From: Phoronis australis
Lineage: Eukaryota > Phoronida > Phoronidae
Direction: 5' to 3'
Assembly: GCA_002633005.1 (NCBI GenBank)
Contig: NMRA01000742.1
Location: forward strand, 126,001-170,280
DNA: 44,280 nt
The notes under the pieces were generated by a model. The model had not been told where the DNA came from, did not search any database, and was given only the letters and a program-made list of their open reading frames with translations. The number at the start of each line of letters is the position of its first letter. The first letter of the stretch is position 1. The position numbers and the translations under genes are program-made. Shown here piece by piece: positions 33,001 to 42,713 of this stretch.

Positions 33001-36000
33001 TGAAGAGTGGTATCAATAAAAGGGAAGAAAAATGCACTTACTGTTATTAAAATCTCTTGGTCTATTTACACTGACCTCTTGTCTATTTACACTGTCACGA
33101 CGCTTTGGTCGGTCTATTCTCCAGCCATCGTCAGGTGTTCCCGCGTTCTTAGAAGAACGAGCATGGATATGTGGTACACTCATGGTGTGATTTTTTGTCC
33201 GAGGCAGGATTTGAACCCCATCACACCATGAGTGTACCAAATATCCGTGCTCGTTCTTCTAAGAATGCGGGAACACCTGACGATGGCCGGAGAATAGACC
33301 GACCGAAACATAATGACAGTGTAAACAGACAAATAGACCAAGAGATTTTAATAATTATTAGTAACACGCCACCACCTCAGAGCGGTTTTAGAAAGTCACA
33401 AAAAAATGCACTTGAATGTAATGTCTTAGCTGTCTTAGCGCACAGGTCACAACAGAGGGGTCCCCTTGAGAAAAGCGAACTTTAAGTTTTGGAAGCTGTT
33501 TTATGAAAGTGACTCAAGACAGAAATTTGGTATTACACTCCCACTTCAAAGATGCTGAAAAATAGTTTAGTTTAGTCACTACAAGTGCATCACTGTCTAG
33601 ATCTAATTTATCGAAATTATCCCAGTAACTAGCAGTTAGGTGTAAATTGTCAGAGACTTTGCACTTTTGCTCGCATGAGATTTAATTATTTTTTAGAAAT
33701 AGTTGTATGGAGTGTAAGACCAAATTTCTGAATTCTCATGTAACAGGTCTCACAGCTATACCGACAAGCTTCAGACAGACTGTCATCTGCAGTATGAGGG
33801 GCAAATTGCAGTCAAAATGTATGATAACGAACCAGGTTATTTCGTTTGAAATAACAAGGTAAATCTTTCCATTACACTCATATTTGCATACACACGTACA
33901 CATGCAGCTCTTGTACGCACATAGCAACCCAACCTATTGATCTGTACAGAGATGTATTTGAAAGGCCTTGGGGGGCCACAAACTGCAAGTGCTTCCCAGA
34001 CCTGACTTGCTATAAGCTGTTGTGGTAAAGTACAGTGCCAGCCAAAACTTTTCAGACAAAATGATCCAGAATTCCATTCCTTGCCACGCCTGCTGGGTGG
34101 ATTAGGGATTTGAATTCATCTGAGGAGTCTTCTCTCATGATCAAGGATGAACGGGGAATAAACACGAAAATTAGTAACATTGTTAAGCCAATCTGTAATT
34201 AGAATTTTGCTGGCACAATGGTTAATTTTGTTACCTTCATTTTGCTGTTAACACAGTTAACTGCCATGAGGAAAAATGGCATTTTGTTAGATTACTTTTG
34301 TCTTGTACTGTAAAATTAATGTCATTGTTATGCAAAGACGTGTATTATGAGGCTGTTGTCTTCTCAAGTCAATATGCAAAATTAATTAGACTGCTAACAG
34401 GATTATATGTAAGCTTGAACAGAAGACTGACTCTGGCCACAGTTGGAAGAGTGCATGCTTCTAAAGAAATGTTGAAATGCAGTGTGGTAAAAACTCACAA
34501 ATTCCGGACAAAAATAATTGCCAAAATTGTTTTTACTCGTTTACCATATTTGCTACCAACATTATAAAGTATGCTTTCTAATAAATTTTCAAAATAGTGT
34601 CCTGCGGTGGCTGTAATACAAAGTTTGAAAAATGAAAAACGTCCATTCGGTGCTACATATCTTTTATGAAAAATTAAGAAAATTTCATTTGTCCACCATA
34701 GTGTGTCCTAAGCTGGCGGATTTTAACCATTTAATAGTTCTTGAGTGTCTTCGGGTAAATACAGCTGCACAGATCCAAACACATTGTGGTCAACGCATAC
34801 TTACCGAACTATAACTAACTGCACGGCAAACTGTGCCATGGCTCAATTCCTAGAATTGAGTCTTACAAGTTCTACTAACAGACGGAAGCATATTTCCACT
34901 GAGCTAAAACGTTGCTCATTGAAACAAGAACAGAACTCCTCAACATCCAACGGTAATCACCATTCAGTACAGAGCATTTGCTAATTAAATGTGGTGTGTT
35001 CATAATACAATTGAAACAGTGCACCAGATGTGAGCTACAAACTACCACATCAACTAGTGCCCCATCAGGCTGAGAACTAGATTATTTTCTATTTGACTGA
35101 AAAATCTTAGATTAAGTGTTTTAGGAGCACGAAATAAAACCTTTGAGAACTACTAACTTATCCAATGACTTCCTAAAACTGGTGATGAGCTAACATCACT
35201 TCTTCAGTTTCGGTCTATTTACACCTACCTCAAGTGATTTATATTGGCACAATGTTCTGTATTACAGCAAATTTCCCCCAAAGTTAATGGACGAGTAAGT
35301 GGTCTAGTGGTTCAAACGCTGATGTACACCAGCAAAAGTACACTCCACAATGAGTGTAACAAGTACCAGTGCTTGACCTTCAAACACCTTTAGATGGAGA
35401 AATGAGGATCAAGATGTTATGTTAATGTAAACAGGCCAGAGGATGGTGTAAACAGACCAATAAAATCTACAATACGTAATTCATCACGCTGTTTATGTAA
35501 TCTCAGTGCTGCAGAAAATCAAATTCATTTCATGTGTAACTATACTCTATATAATGACTTTCAAATAATGAGTTTATTATCAATTTTTGGGTTTTTTTCT
35601 GAACATAGATCAAGTAGATCAACCTCTTTCTGTTTTTACGCATAATTCATTTTTGAAACGCAGACGATGTTTACTTGATAGCAGTGCCATGCAAGCCCAA
35701 AAGGGATAAGTGTTATTTGTCAAATATTGGATAAATTGTTTACAGCACATAGATAAACAAATTCAATTCATATCCAATTCAGCCATCAGTTCAGATACCA
35801 CAGTACGTCTCAGTAAGAAACAATTTCGGTGAACTGAGCAAAAACTAAAGGTATTGCCCATGGTAGATGCACTGAGAATTTAAAATATACATTATAATTT
35901 TGTAGAATTTCGTAGTGAAACAAGATATCATCCAAATTCAAAATTTCATAACCAAACCATTGTCAATTGGCAGGGTCACGCGTTACTTCGACCATTTTTC

Positions 36001-38164
36001 AGCAAAACCTGATATATGCCACATCAATGCATGCACCAAAACAACCTCTTTCCAAACTGCGACACACACAACTCGCATTCAAATTTGCTGGGTATCTTCA
36101 TGCATATTTCTTACGACCACTGAGACATACAAAATTGCAAATGGTAATAGTACAAGCTAGTACTACAAGTATGTGCTTAATTTGGTTCAAAAAGCCATAA
36201 CACAAGCAGTAAGGAATATTGTACCTTAATTGTACCATCCTTTGAACTTGTGGCAAACATGTCACCCTTGTGTGAGAATGCAACATGAAGCACCTGTAAT
36301 GACAAACATGGTCATCATTAAACAAGGCCAAGTATGGCAACTCTCCTATTCTTTTGCAAAAAAATAATTACTTATATTTCACACAAAAGTCTGGAGGTAA
36401 AGGAAATATTGCGCTGCCTGCTATATACAGCACTCTCCTTACTTTAATTTTGAATCAAACTCAGTTATAAATGTAATTAATAGAACTAGAAGACACTTCC
36501 TCCAAGTAATTGTGAAACAACAAAATTTAAATCAGCTTTACACAATTTGATAATAGCAGTGCCTCACTGACTTAAAATTTCAAAAATAGAGAACCTGCCA
36601 TTAGATGGATCACGAAACAAGAATTTAAATCAGTGCTGAACGAAATTAGATGAGACACATTACGCCCACAATAAGGAACCGCAAAAAACTCAGTCATTAA
36701 AAGCTTTCTCCGAGTCTCGTAAAATTAGTCTCAAAATATTCCTTACCACAACAGGAATCTATTTCCACAACAGACTCAAGTCTCAGGCAATGCATACATG
36801 CCCCATTTTTCAAAATAGCAAGCAATTATATATTTAGTCAACAGCAATAAACTTTGAAGAGTTTTCTTAAGTCGCTGCTGGTCTGATGTTCTTGTTCCTA
36901 ATGGAAACAGAATCCTACCACAATAAGGCATATTATGAGACTGGTTTTAAAAGAGCAAACTGCATTTTCATTATTAAACAGGGTGGAATGCAGCTTGAAG
37001 ATAACAGAAATACCCTAGGAGGACACTTCTGCAAAGGAACTCTGAAGATAACAGAACTACCCTTGGACGACACTTCTGCAAAGGAACTCTGAAGATAATA
37101 GAACTACCCTAGGAGGACACTTCTGCAAAGGAACTCTGAAACCTTAATTCAGCTTTGGACAGTACTGGAAAACAATAAGGGGACATCAAACAAAATCTTA
37201 GTCAATACAAAATAGGACTGGGTGACATAGAAAATCATGAAATGCCAAGAGGATACCATGAAACAAGTGAATTTTGTCAGAAAGCTTGTCATAAGTTCTA
37301 AACACCTATAGAATATCTTTTACAATTCATTTGATATCACTGAAACGCGTGTAAACTTCATAAACCTGCTAATCAAGGTTTGAATTTCAGTGGTTGAGAC
37401 TTGAAGAATAGAATACTAAAGTTATTGGAAACCCCACAATTTAAATTTTTTGATTTTTAAAAGTTGCCGCAAAAGTCTCAAATTTGCAGCATACGTTGTA
37501 ATGAAGTTCTCCTCTTATTGAGCAAACGATATGGAGAAAAGCTGAGATTTTATGTCCATTGAATTTCTAAACAACCATAAAGATTAACAATTGAAACATT
37601 CATTCATAGTTACAGCCTTTACTGCGTAGATGTCATTAAATGACATTTGGTTTGAATTATTTGAAGAGTACTATAAGCCTTTGAAAAATAAAAAATAAAA
37701 TTTATGATAAAAACTGTATGAGCTACTGAACAAACACAAACGAGAGAAATAAAAAAAGAAATATCGCGCAAACCATGCAGCCACGGCAAGAAAGTTGAAA
37801 AAATGCAATTCCATTCCTCCATCACATAGCGTACAAATGGAGGAATGTTTTCAATAAAAATAACCTGGTCAGTGTGAGCCGTCAAAACCTCACTTTCCAC
37901 CATGGGAACATGATACTTTAGACGTTTGTGTTCCTCTAACCAAGACGTGCGTCCAGGAGCAAGAGGTACAGCCTTGTGGAGACGCCAGTGGCAGTGGAAC
38001 ACGTCCCTCCAGAGTAGTTGGTCTCTGGCTACCAGGAGCCACTGCTTGCACGACTGAGCGCACCGGAGAATGTCGTCTGGCTGGAGGTAACCAAAGATGA
38101 TGAGGAGGACGGAGTCTGGCAACTGGAGCCAAAGGTCAGTCTCCATGGCAACTTCTTCCTGCAT
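26809..38164 (-). CDS. FBXW5: F-box/WD40 repeat protein FBXW5 orthologue, 7 coding exons
   Basis: Exons 38164-37865, 36293-36225, 32939-32765, 32355-32216, 30920-29995, 28551-28339 and 27028-26809 join in frame into 680 codons plus TGA; human FBXW5 has 566. FBXW5 is a substrate receptor for SCF (SKP1-CUL1) and DDB1-CUL4 ubiquitin ligases, with reported substrates including SAS-6, EPS8 and TSC2. Residues about 10-55 form the F-box (LQLPDSVLLIIFGYL, then CAQSCKQWLL). WD40 blades follow: HTDQVLHVAFSHKGD, YTQFSQFND, SSGEIA-like and NKPYDIFG blocks, then GHIIGMCLSPDHRYLYVN, AHRAYTPNDECFFIFLD and GAEDNHGYVWDRHY near the C-terminus. A long low-complexity linker (about 263-454) replaces the shorter human one. 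Met1 follows a CCTTTTCCAG acceptor by ten bases, so a 5' non-coding exon lies upstream; Met7 (GCCATGG) has the stronger context and may be the real start. All introns are GT-AG. Confidence 0.95.
27029..28338 (-). other. FBXW5 intron 6
   Basis: This 1.3-kb intron contains the 37-bp triple repeat at 27442-27558. The 60-codon minus frame at 27901-28083 has no known motif. No other structure was recognised. Confidence 0.6.
27442..27558. repeat. 37-bp tandem repeat, three copies, each a small hairpin
   Basis: Units start at 27442, 27479 and 27516 with CAATAGTTTACAAAACACCT, followed by GTAAACTAGACCTATT. Copies are nearly identical. Each unit contains the inverted pair TAGTTTAC and GTAAACTA around a 9-base loop, so the array is three hairpins in a row. 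Confidence 0.95.
28339..28551 (-). CDS. FBXW5: FBXW5 coding exon 6
   Basis: This exon encodes residues 537-608, starting YLYVNCRTWPKNYA and including PPPIAQEIDIHVIDL and AHRAYTPNDECFFIFLDV. These segments are almost identical to human FBXW5. It ends GCAAG|GTAAGC. Confidence 0.95.
28552..29994 (-). other. FBXW5 intron 5, nothing recognised
   Basis: This 1.4-kb AT-rich intron has no repeat family or ORF with support. It contains one long A run near 29143-29155. Confidence 0.5.
29995..30920 (-). CDS. FBXW5: FBXW5 coding exon 5 with expanded linker
   Basis: At 926 bp this is the largest exon. It starts AYQDVESEHESVVMRIFKF, matching human AFQDVESENVNVVKRLFKI, and ends in GHIIGMCLSPDHR. Between MIAPC (about residue 263) and DKYLIF (about 455) lie roughly 190 residues of Gly/Ser/Gln/Pro-rich sequence with little similarity to the human linker of about 95 residues. 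The stretch encoded by 30395-30290 repeats an Ala-Gln-x-x-Pro-Gly theme (AQAPPGVQMPTGAQVMPGAQ). The donor is CAG|GTTAGT. Confidence 0.93.
30290..30395 (-). repeat. In-frame coding minisatellite within FBXW5
   Basis: On the plus strand the motif TGAGCACCAGGC recurs with spacings of 18 and 21 bp (variants TGAGCACCGGTT, TGAACACCAGGT, TGAGCACTGGGT). All spacings are multiples of three, so the peptide frame is preserved and encodes about five Ala-Gln-x-x-Pro-Gly-type repeats. Confidence 0.8.
30921..32215 (-). other. FBXW5 intron 4
   Basis: This 1.3-kb intron contains a family D repeat copy (31617-31974). The 205-codon plus-strand frame at 31864-32481 runs across this intron and antisense to exon 4 and is not supported as a gene. 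Confidence 0.55.
31617..31974 (+). repeat. Dispersed repeat family D, copy 1
   Basis: This segment is homologous to 39584-39882. Shared landmarks in order are AAAGGAATCAGCAG, TCTCCGTTC, TGAATACAGACAAT followed by GACTACGTAAAC, GCCAACTTTCTCC, CCCGATCAGCGGAATCGGGA, and GGAGCATAAC or its variant. No coding potential was recognised. Confidence 0.6.
32216..32355 (-). CDS. FBXW5: FBXW5 coding exon 4
   Basis: This exon encodes residues 182-228: DFELQCRVMNKPYDIFG, SGNLHWIGDLSSCSALW and LNK, matching human RVRNKPYDVFG and SGNLHRIGDITSCSVLWLN. The acceptor is TTTCAG and the donor AAG|GTAAAT. Confidence 0.95.
32356..32764 (-). other. FBXW5 intron 3
   Basis: This 409-bp intron is largely made of the family E repeat at 32590-32745, which ends about 20 bp before exon 3's donor. 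No ORF of interest was seen. Confidence 0.55.
32590..32745 (+). repeat. Dispersed repeat family E, copy 2
   Basis: This is a diverged copy of 25890-26050: GGATTTGTGTCTTTGACTTC, GAAGACA, CTTAGCCTGTTTTCGTAAAA, then CATCAGTAGGCTGATTCTTA and GAAAGTAAAAAG. Confidence 0.45.
32765..32939 (-). CDS. FBXW5: FBXW5 coding exon 3
   Basis: This exon encodes residues 124-181. EFTWKYTQFSQFNDTDTLLL is close to human PYNWSYTQFSQFNKDDSLLL, and SGEIAVFSVQ is close to SGEIAVISLD. The acceptor is TTACTGCAG and the donor CAAG|GTAAAG. Confidence 0.95.
32940..36224 (-). other. FBXW5 intron 2
   Basis: This 3.3-kb intron carries the long palindrome at 33043-33352. Near 35293-35330 the segment GTGGTCTAGTGGTT resembles a tRNA A box and may be a SINE head, but no B box follows at the expected distance. 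The remainder shows no supported feature. Confidence 0.55.
33043..33352. repeat. Long near-perfect inverted repeat with tRNA-like B box in the loop
   Basis: The left arm (33043-33191) and right arm (33220-33352) are inverted copies with few mismatches. For example, TCTCCAGCCATCGTCAGGTG is matched by CACCTGACGATGGCCGGAGA. The left arm has one extra partial duplication of TCTATTTACACTG. The 28-base loop reads on the minus strand GGGGTTCAAATCCTGCCTCG, which contains GGTTCAAATCC, a perfect match to a tRNA/SINE B box of the form GGTTCRANNCC. It lies about 100 bp upstream (in FBXW5 sense) of exon 3, within intron 2. Confidence 0.9.
36225..36293 (-). CDS. FBXW5: FBXW5 coding exon 2
   Basis: This 69-bp exon encodes residues 101-123, VLHVAFSHKGDMFATSSKDG then TIK, matching human VLHLSFSHSGYQFASCSKDC. 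It is phase 0 at both ends. The donor AAG|GTACAA departs from the usual GTRAGT. Confidence 0.92.
36294..37864 (-). other. FBXW5 intron 1 (first intron in the coding region)
   Basis: This 1.6-kb intron contains a 47-bp triple repeat at 36995-37137. No other ORF or element was recognised. Confidence 0.55.
36995..37137 (+). repeat. 47-bp tandem repeat, three copies
   Basis: Units begin GAAGATAACAGAA at about 36997, 37044 and 37091 and include GGACACTTCTGCAAAGGAAC. Copies differ at a handful of positions (CTAGGAGG or TTGGACG; AACAGAA or AATAGAA). Confidence 0.95.
37865..38164 (-). CDS. FBXW5: FBXW5 coding exon 1 (F-box)
   Basis: This exon encodes residues 1-100: the F-box, then a conserved RTSWLEEHKRL segment (human AMSWYEEFQRL) and EVLTAHTDQ leading into the first WD40 blade. 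A splice acceptor (CCCTTTTCCAG) ends at 38175, so translation starts in the second or a later exon. The donor CAG|GTTATT is weak. Confidence 0.92.
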
Positions 38165-39583
38165 TTTAAGTTGACTGGAAAAGGGCAAGCATCATGATGA
38201 AAGTAAACAACTTATTAAATCTTTAAAAAGTCCAGTTTTATCAATATTTGGCATTATTTTATAATTACATAATATCCAGATGGGCCAAGAAAACAATTTA
38301 CATAATAAAGTCTAACATCCGCGATACTTTGTGATGTTATTGGTTTCGATTTCTATCAAAATGCACCCAAAACGTGATTTAGCCAATGCGAAATAAAATA
38401 GAATCCCACCACTCAAATGAGGGCTAGTCAAAACATGTACACAAAGAGATTACATCAAAAATATGCATTTACAGCAGTACTGGGTGAACATACATGGATA
38501 TAGGATTTCCTTTCTTTTATGTTTACTACAATACAAAGTAACCTGGAATTCCCTGTTACATCATCTGGCCAGAAACCACATTCAATGCCAGAGTGGCTTT
38601 CCACTGTCATTTAGAATGAAGAATTAAGAGGAAAATTAGTGAGGTGCCTAGGCCATTCTGTAATAGGGCTGTCCCGAATTACACAGGGCGACACTTGAAT
38701 CTCGCTGTATTTACCCACAATGCCGTTAACATCCGACAGGCCCATTTGCTACCTCGTTTTCGTAGCAATGGAGTTGGCATGTTATTTTTTGTTGTCTGCT
38801 TCTTTACAAGTTTTTCTCTGGAACAAAGGAGAGTTCTACCACCATGTAATACAGGATGGACCTATTACATGTACATATCTGCCCCCATAATAAGTTATTA
38901 CAAATTATTTTTGCAGTTTAACTAATTAGCAATTACATGACAGTAGTTCCACGTCGAACAATAGATGGCCCTGTAGTTTGAAGTTTCTAACTCATGGCAT
39001 TATGGGATTAAACATGCCTACGTTCAGTTTGCTGTTTTTGATCTTTTGTGTCGGTACACTATACCAATAATGATGGGGAAATGGTATTTTGCCCGATTAC
39101 ATACATTTTTGTGAAGTACACTGGAGAGCCTGTCATGGACTAGTAGCACTAAGTCAAATGCATAAAATATTCAAGATTACCAATTTCCCCCATTTCTTCA
39201 CAGGACATCAAGGAAGGCCCTGTTTCAAAAATCCGCAAACCTGTCACAAAATAGCCAGTGAACAACAAGGTTAAGTAAAGTTTTTGTTTTCATTCACACC
39301 GGCAAACACACGTCCATTGATTCTAACTCCCAACAGGATGTTTACATATGTATGACTCTGAGTCTTCTGACCACCATTCAGGTCACCACAGCAAAACAAA
39401 ATACTGTTTTCAAATTAGTATTATTTTGCTCAGGCACCCATGTTACATACCATTCCGTGTCAAACCAAGAAATTTTCAACGATCTGATCTACTATCACGT
39501 TTGATTTAACTTGACAAACAAGCCTATTGTGTTGGTACACAATTTTCTGTGGTAGTAAGGGTGTCCTGTCAGAGCTGAACAAC
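38165..39583. other. Upstream of the FBXW5 coding region, no gene seen
   Basis: The FBXW5 5' untranslated exon should lie somewhere to the right, but I cannot place it. Near 38640 the words GTGCCTAGGCCATTCTGTAA resemble 26168-26190 (GTGTCTAAGCCATTCTGTCA), perhaps another dispersed repeat start. No credible ORF was found. Confidence 0.4.
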
Positions 39584-39882
39584 AAAGGAATCAGCAGGTG
39601 AAAGTTAAGTCCGTAATTTCTTCGAAACTCTGCCATTTTTCTCCGTTCGAAGATTTCTGGTGATAGTATCATAAAAAACATTTTGGTTAGCGTCATGCGT
39701 GCTGTTTACAATATAATTAGATCACATAAGCTTATCACATGAATGCAGACAATTAGAGCCCTGGACTATGTAAACTTTGATTAGCCAAATTTCTCCGCTG
39801 GCAGTCAAACGGCTGTAACCAGAGTTCCCAGGTTCCCGATCAGTGAAATTGGGAAGTTCACTCCACAGCGTGGTAGCATAAC
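39584..39882 (+). repeat. Dispersed repeat family D, copy 2
   Basis: This is a diverged copy of 31617-31974 in the same orientation: AAAGGAATCAGCAGGTGAAA, TCTCCGTTCGAAG, TGAATGCAGACAATTAGAGC, TTCCCGATCAGTGAAATTGG and GTGGTAGCATAAC. Confidence 0.6.
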
Positions 39883-40652
39883 GTGGAAAGAATATTATTT
39901 TTGTCTTTCCTAAGTTGAGATATTAAGATGATTTCGTAAACCGTGTGGTATGTAATTGCCGAGATTACCCAACCCGGGAATCAAACCAGCGACCCCCACA
40001 AAACCGCCAAGCATACAAACCATTCCCTTTCAGATAATAGGAAATTGCCCGTTACCGAGTGGCTAACAGAGGCTCATCTGATTCACCAGAAGCACATCTA
40101 CAACATTCCCCCCTTCCAATAGAGCAGGCGCACCACTAGGAAGGTGAACACCAGGTTGTCTTGCATACAGGTCATCAACTCCTGGAACATTTACCATCAC
40201 CACTATCATCATGCACACCATCCGAGGTCCACGGGGTAAGTGTCAGTGCTTCATAGGTAGATCATCAGTTTGCCAACTACGTCATTTGTAGTCAGGAGTA
40301 TGGCATCATATCACCTGGCGTGCGCAGTGTAAAAATGCTTATCGATTTTGGGAACTGAACGAGGGACTGCTCGAAGAAAAAGTTTGATAACCGTGACGGG
40401 AGTATTTCTTCGAGTTGGAAGGAATTAAATACATTGGCGACCTTCTAAGATGTTAGCCCTCTATGCGCAAAAGGTATCTATAACGACGTGACTTTGATGT
40501 TTAATAATTTGCCGTAAAGCTTCCGGCGTTATGGAGCGCCAGCAGAGACGATGGTCGTTGACGTTGTCTAGGAGGCTCGTTAAACATATAATGGTTTCAA
40601 CAGGACGGTCCATCGCCACTTTATACTAAATACAGTGTACAAGTAATATATC
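39883..40652. other. Intergenic; possible SINE B box and ETS-like motif
   Basis: Around 39970-40035 the minus strand reads GGCGGTTTTGTGGGGGTCGC then TGGTTTGATTCCCGGG, a B-box-like end that suggests a tRNA-derived SINE in reverse. At 40519-40528 GCTTCCGGCG contains CCGGAAG on the minus strand, an ETS-type promoter motif that could belong to the FBXW5 promoter. Both are weak calls. Confidence 0.25.
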
Positions 40653-41394
40653 AGAAGAACGATCAGAACACTTGGCGAACAAGCTCGACGGTGAATCTTT
40701 TTGGGTTTTGAATTTTTATCATAAAAATCAAGAAGGAAACTGGAAAATCGCATGCAACGTGGACCCAAGCCAAGGCCAAGGGCTTCGTACCTTACTCTTC
40801 TTATGCGTCAAACATCATCGTATCAAAATTCCGCTGCATAGTTCAAGCGTCACTTCAGTGAGTATTCTTTTCCGTCCAAGCTCAGTGGCATGAACAGTCC
40901 TGAAGTTTTATTGATCTTTACAAATTTCTGGTCTAACTACGAAACATAAAACAGCGCCACCTATGAAACTGACGGGAGCGCCGTCTATTGATGCAGTCGT
41001 GAGTTAAGTTGAGTCGTCAGTTAAGACTACATATGTTTAGAGTGAGTTAAGGGGTGTATGTTGGTTCATTCCCTTATTTGGTTTTCTGATGGCCAAATTT
41101 TCAGTTGTATTTTTATTGCTTTTTACGTTACATTTGAGACCCCTATTTTCGCGCAATTTGGAACATTCGGGTGCGAATACGCCAATAAAAATGGGCCCCA
41201 CACGCTCAAACTTCGAATCTACAGGGTCTCGTTCCTAGTGGTAAGAATCTCAACTTTTTATCTCTATCGGGTCTCGATACTATCCCGCGGCTAGAGTTTC
41301 AACTTCTCAACTTTTTAGCTTTTACTTTAGCTTACAAATTTTTCGTTTACTTGACTTTGGGTACTAACTTAGGCGCCAAACCTCGTGAGGGTAC

Positions 41395-41616
41395 CATGGG
41401 CGCACCCAGCCCCACAATTTGGAGAATTGGGCAAAAAGATAGGCCTCAGTGAAAAAAAGTCTGAGTAAACCACACGTAAGTCCACAAAGGATACAGGAAA
41501 TCGGCGCAGATGAACGATTGGTGATTGAGTCCTGAACCTAGTGGCCCCGTTTTTTTAGTCCTCGTTGATTTTCTTCAGTAAAAGCCTCCTTATATTTTAG
41601 GCTGTGTGCGCGCACA
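41395..41616 (+). mobile_element. Family B MITE, copy 3 (inside duplication unit 1)
   Basis: This copy starts CATGGGCGCACC and ends GTGTGCGCGCAC. Internal similarity to 19151-19417 includes ATTTGGAGAATTGGGCAAAA, GCCTCAGTG, GAGTAAACCACACG (GAGTAAACGAGAC there) and CGATTGG. It is shorter than copies 1 and 2. Confidence 0.65.
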
Positions 41617-41893
41617 TTCGTCGGTTATTCGCACTCTTCCAAAAAGCTTGGATATGACATTGACTGAGCTGCAGACTAGACNAGAAGAACGATCAGAACA
41701 CTTGGCGAACAAGCTCGACGGTGAATCTTTTTGGGTTTTGAATTTTTATCATAAAAATATCAAGAAGGAAACTGGAAAATCGCATGCAACGTGGACCCAA
41801 GCCAAGGCCAAGGGCTTCGTACCTTACTCTTCTTATGCGTCAAACATCATCGTATCAAAATTCCGCTGCATAGTTCAAGCGTCACTTCAGTGA
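41606..41893 (+). other. Unassigned 95-codon frame across the duplication junction
   Basis: The frame runs from within the end of unit 1, through the N at 41682, into unit 2. It ends at a TGA that overlaps a donor-like CA|GTGAGTAT. The segment LANKLDGESFWVLNFYHKN followed by KKETGKSHATWTQAKAKGF looks protein-like but matches no family I know. In unit 1 the same region has a 2-bp deletion (near 40729) that destroys the frame. A transposon-derived or decayed exon is possible. Confidence 0.2.
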
Positions 41894-42424
41894 GTATCCT
41901 TTTCCGTCCAAGCTCAGTGGCATGAACAGTCCTGAAGTTTTATTGATCTTTACAAATTTCTGGTCCACAACTACGAAACATAAAACAGCGCCACCTATGA
42001 AACTGTGACGGGAGCGCCGTCTATTGATGCAGTCGTGAGTTAAGTTGAGTCGTCAGTTAAGACTACATATGTTTAGAGTGAGTTAAGGGGTGTATGTTGG
42101 TTCATTACCTCTTTTCTGATGGCCAAATTTTCAGTTGTATTTTTATTGCTTTTTACGTTACATTTGAGACCCCTATTTTTGCGCAATTTGGAACATTCGG
42201 GTGCGAATACGCCAATAAAAATGGGCCCCACACGCTCAAACTTCGAATCTACAGGGTCTCGTTCCTAGTGGTAAGAATCTCAACTTTTTATCTCTATCGG
42301 GTCTCGATACTATCCCGCGGCTAGAGTTTCAACTTCTCAACTTTTTAGCTTTTACTTTAGCTTACAAATTTTTCGTTTACTTGACTTTTGGTACTAACTT
42401 AGGCGCCAAACCTCGTGAGGGTAC

Positions 42425-42647
42425 CATGGGCGCACCCAGCCCCACAATTTGGAGAATTAAGCAAAAAGATCCGCCTCAGTGAAAAAAAAGTGTGAGTAAA
42501 CCACACGTAAGTCCACAAAGGATACAGGAAATCGGCGCAGATGCACGATTGGTGATTGAGTCCTGAACCTAGTGGCCCCGTTTTTTTTAGTCCTCGTTGA
42601 TTTTCTCCAGTAAAAGCCTCCTTATATTTTAGGCTGTGTGCGCGCAC
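42425..42647 (+). mobile_element. Family B MITE, copy 4 (inside duplication unit 2)
   Basis: This copy is nearly identical to 41395-41616 because it was copied with the 1.03-kb unit, not inserted independently. Another CGCGCACCCAGCC end at 42827-42839 shows that a further fragment of the family lies just downstream. Confidence 0.65.
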
Positions 42648-42713
42648 ATTCGTCGGTTATTCGCACTCTTCCAAAAAGCTTGGATATGACATTGACTGAG
42701 CTGCAGACTAGAC

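Larger units (their letters stand above)
40653..42713 (+). repeat. Direct tandem duplication of about 1.03 kb, two copies
   Basis: Copy 1 (40653-41682) and copy 2 (41683-42713) both begin AGAAGAACGATCAGAACACT and both end CTGCAGACTAGAC. The offset is 1030-1032 bp throughout. Differences are few: small indels (AAAAATCAAG or AAAAATATCAAG; CCTTATTTGGTTTTC or CCTCTTTTC) and scattered substitutions. An N sits at 41682, exactly at the junction. Each copy contains a family B MITE. Confidence 0.95.

Noticed and set aside
35290-35400. tRNA-like A box (GTGGTCTAGTGGTT)
   Set aside because: No matching B box or cloverleaf follows, so it is neither a tRNA gene nor a clear SINE.
40517-40530. ETS-like motif as the FBXW5 promoter
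   Set aside because: It is a single short motif more than 2 kb from the first coding exon with no transcript evidence; mentioned only as a possibility.
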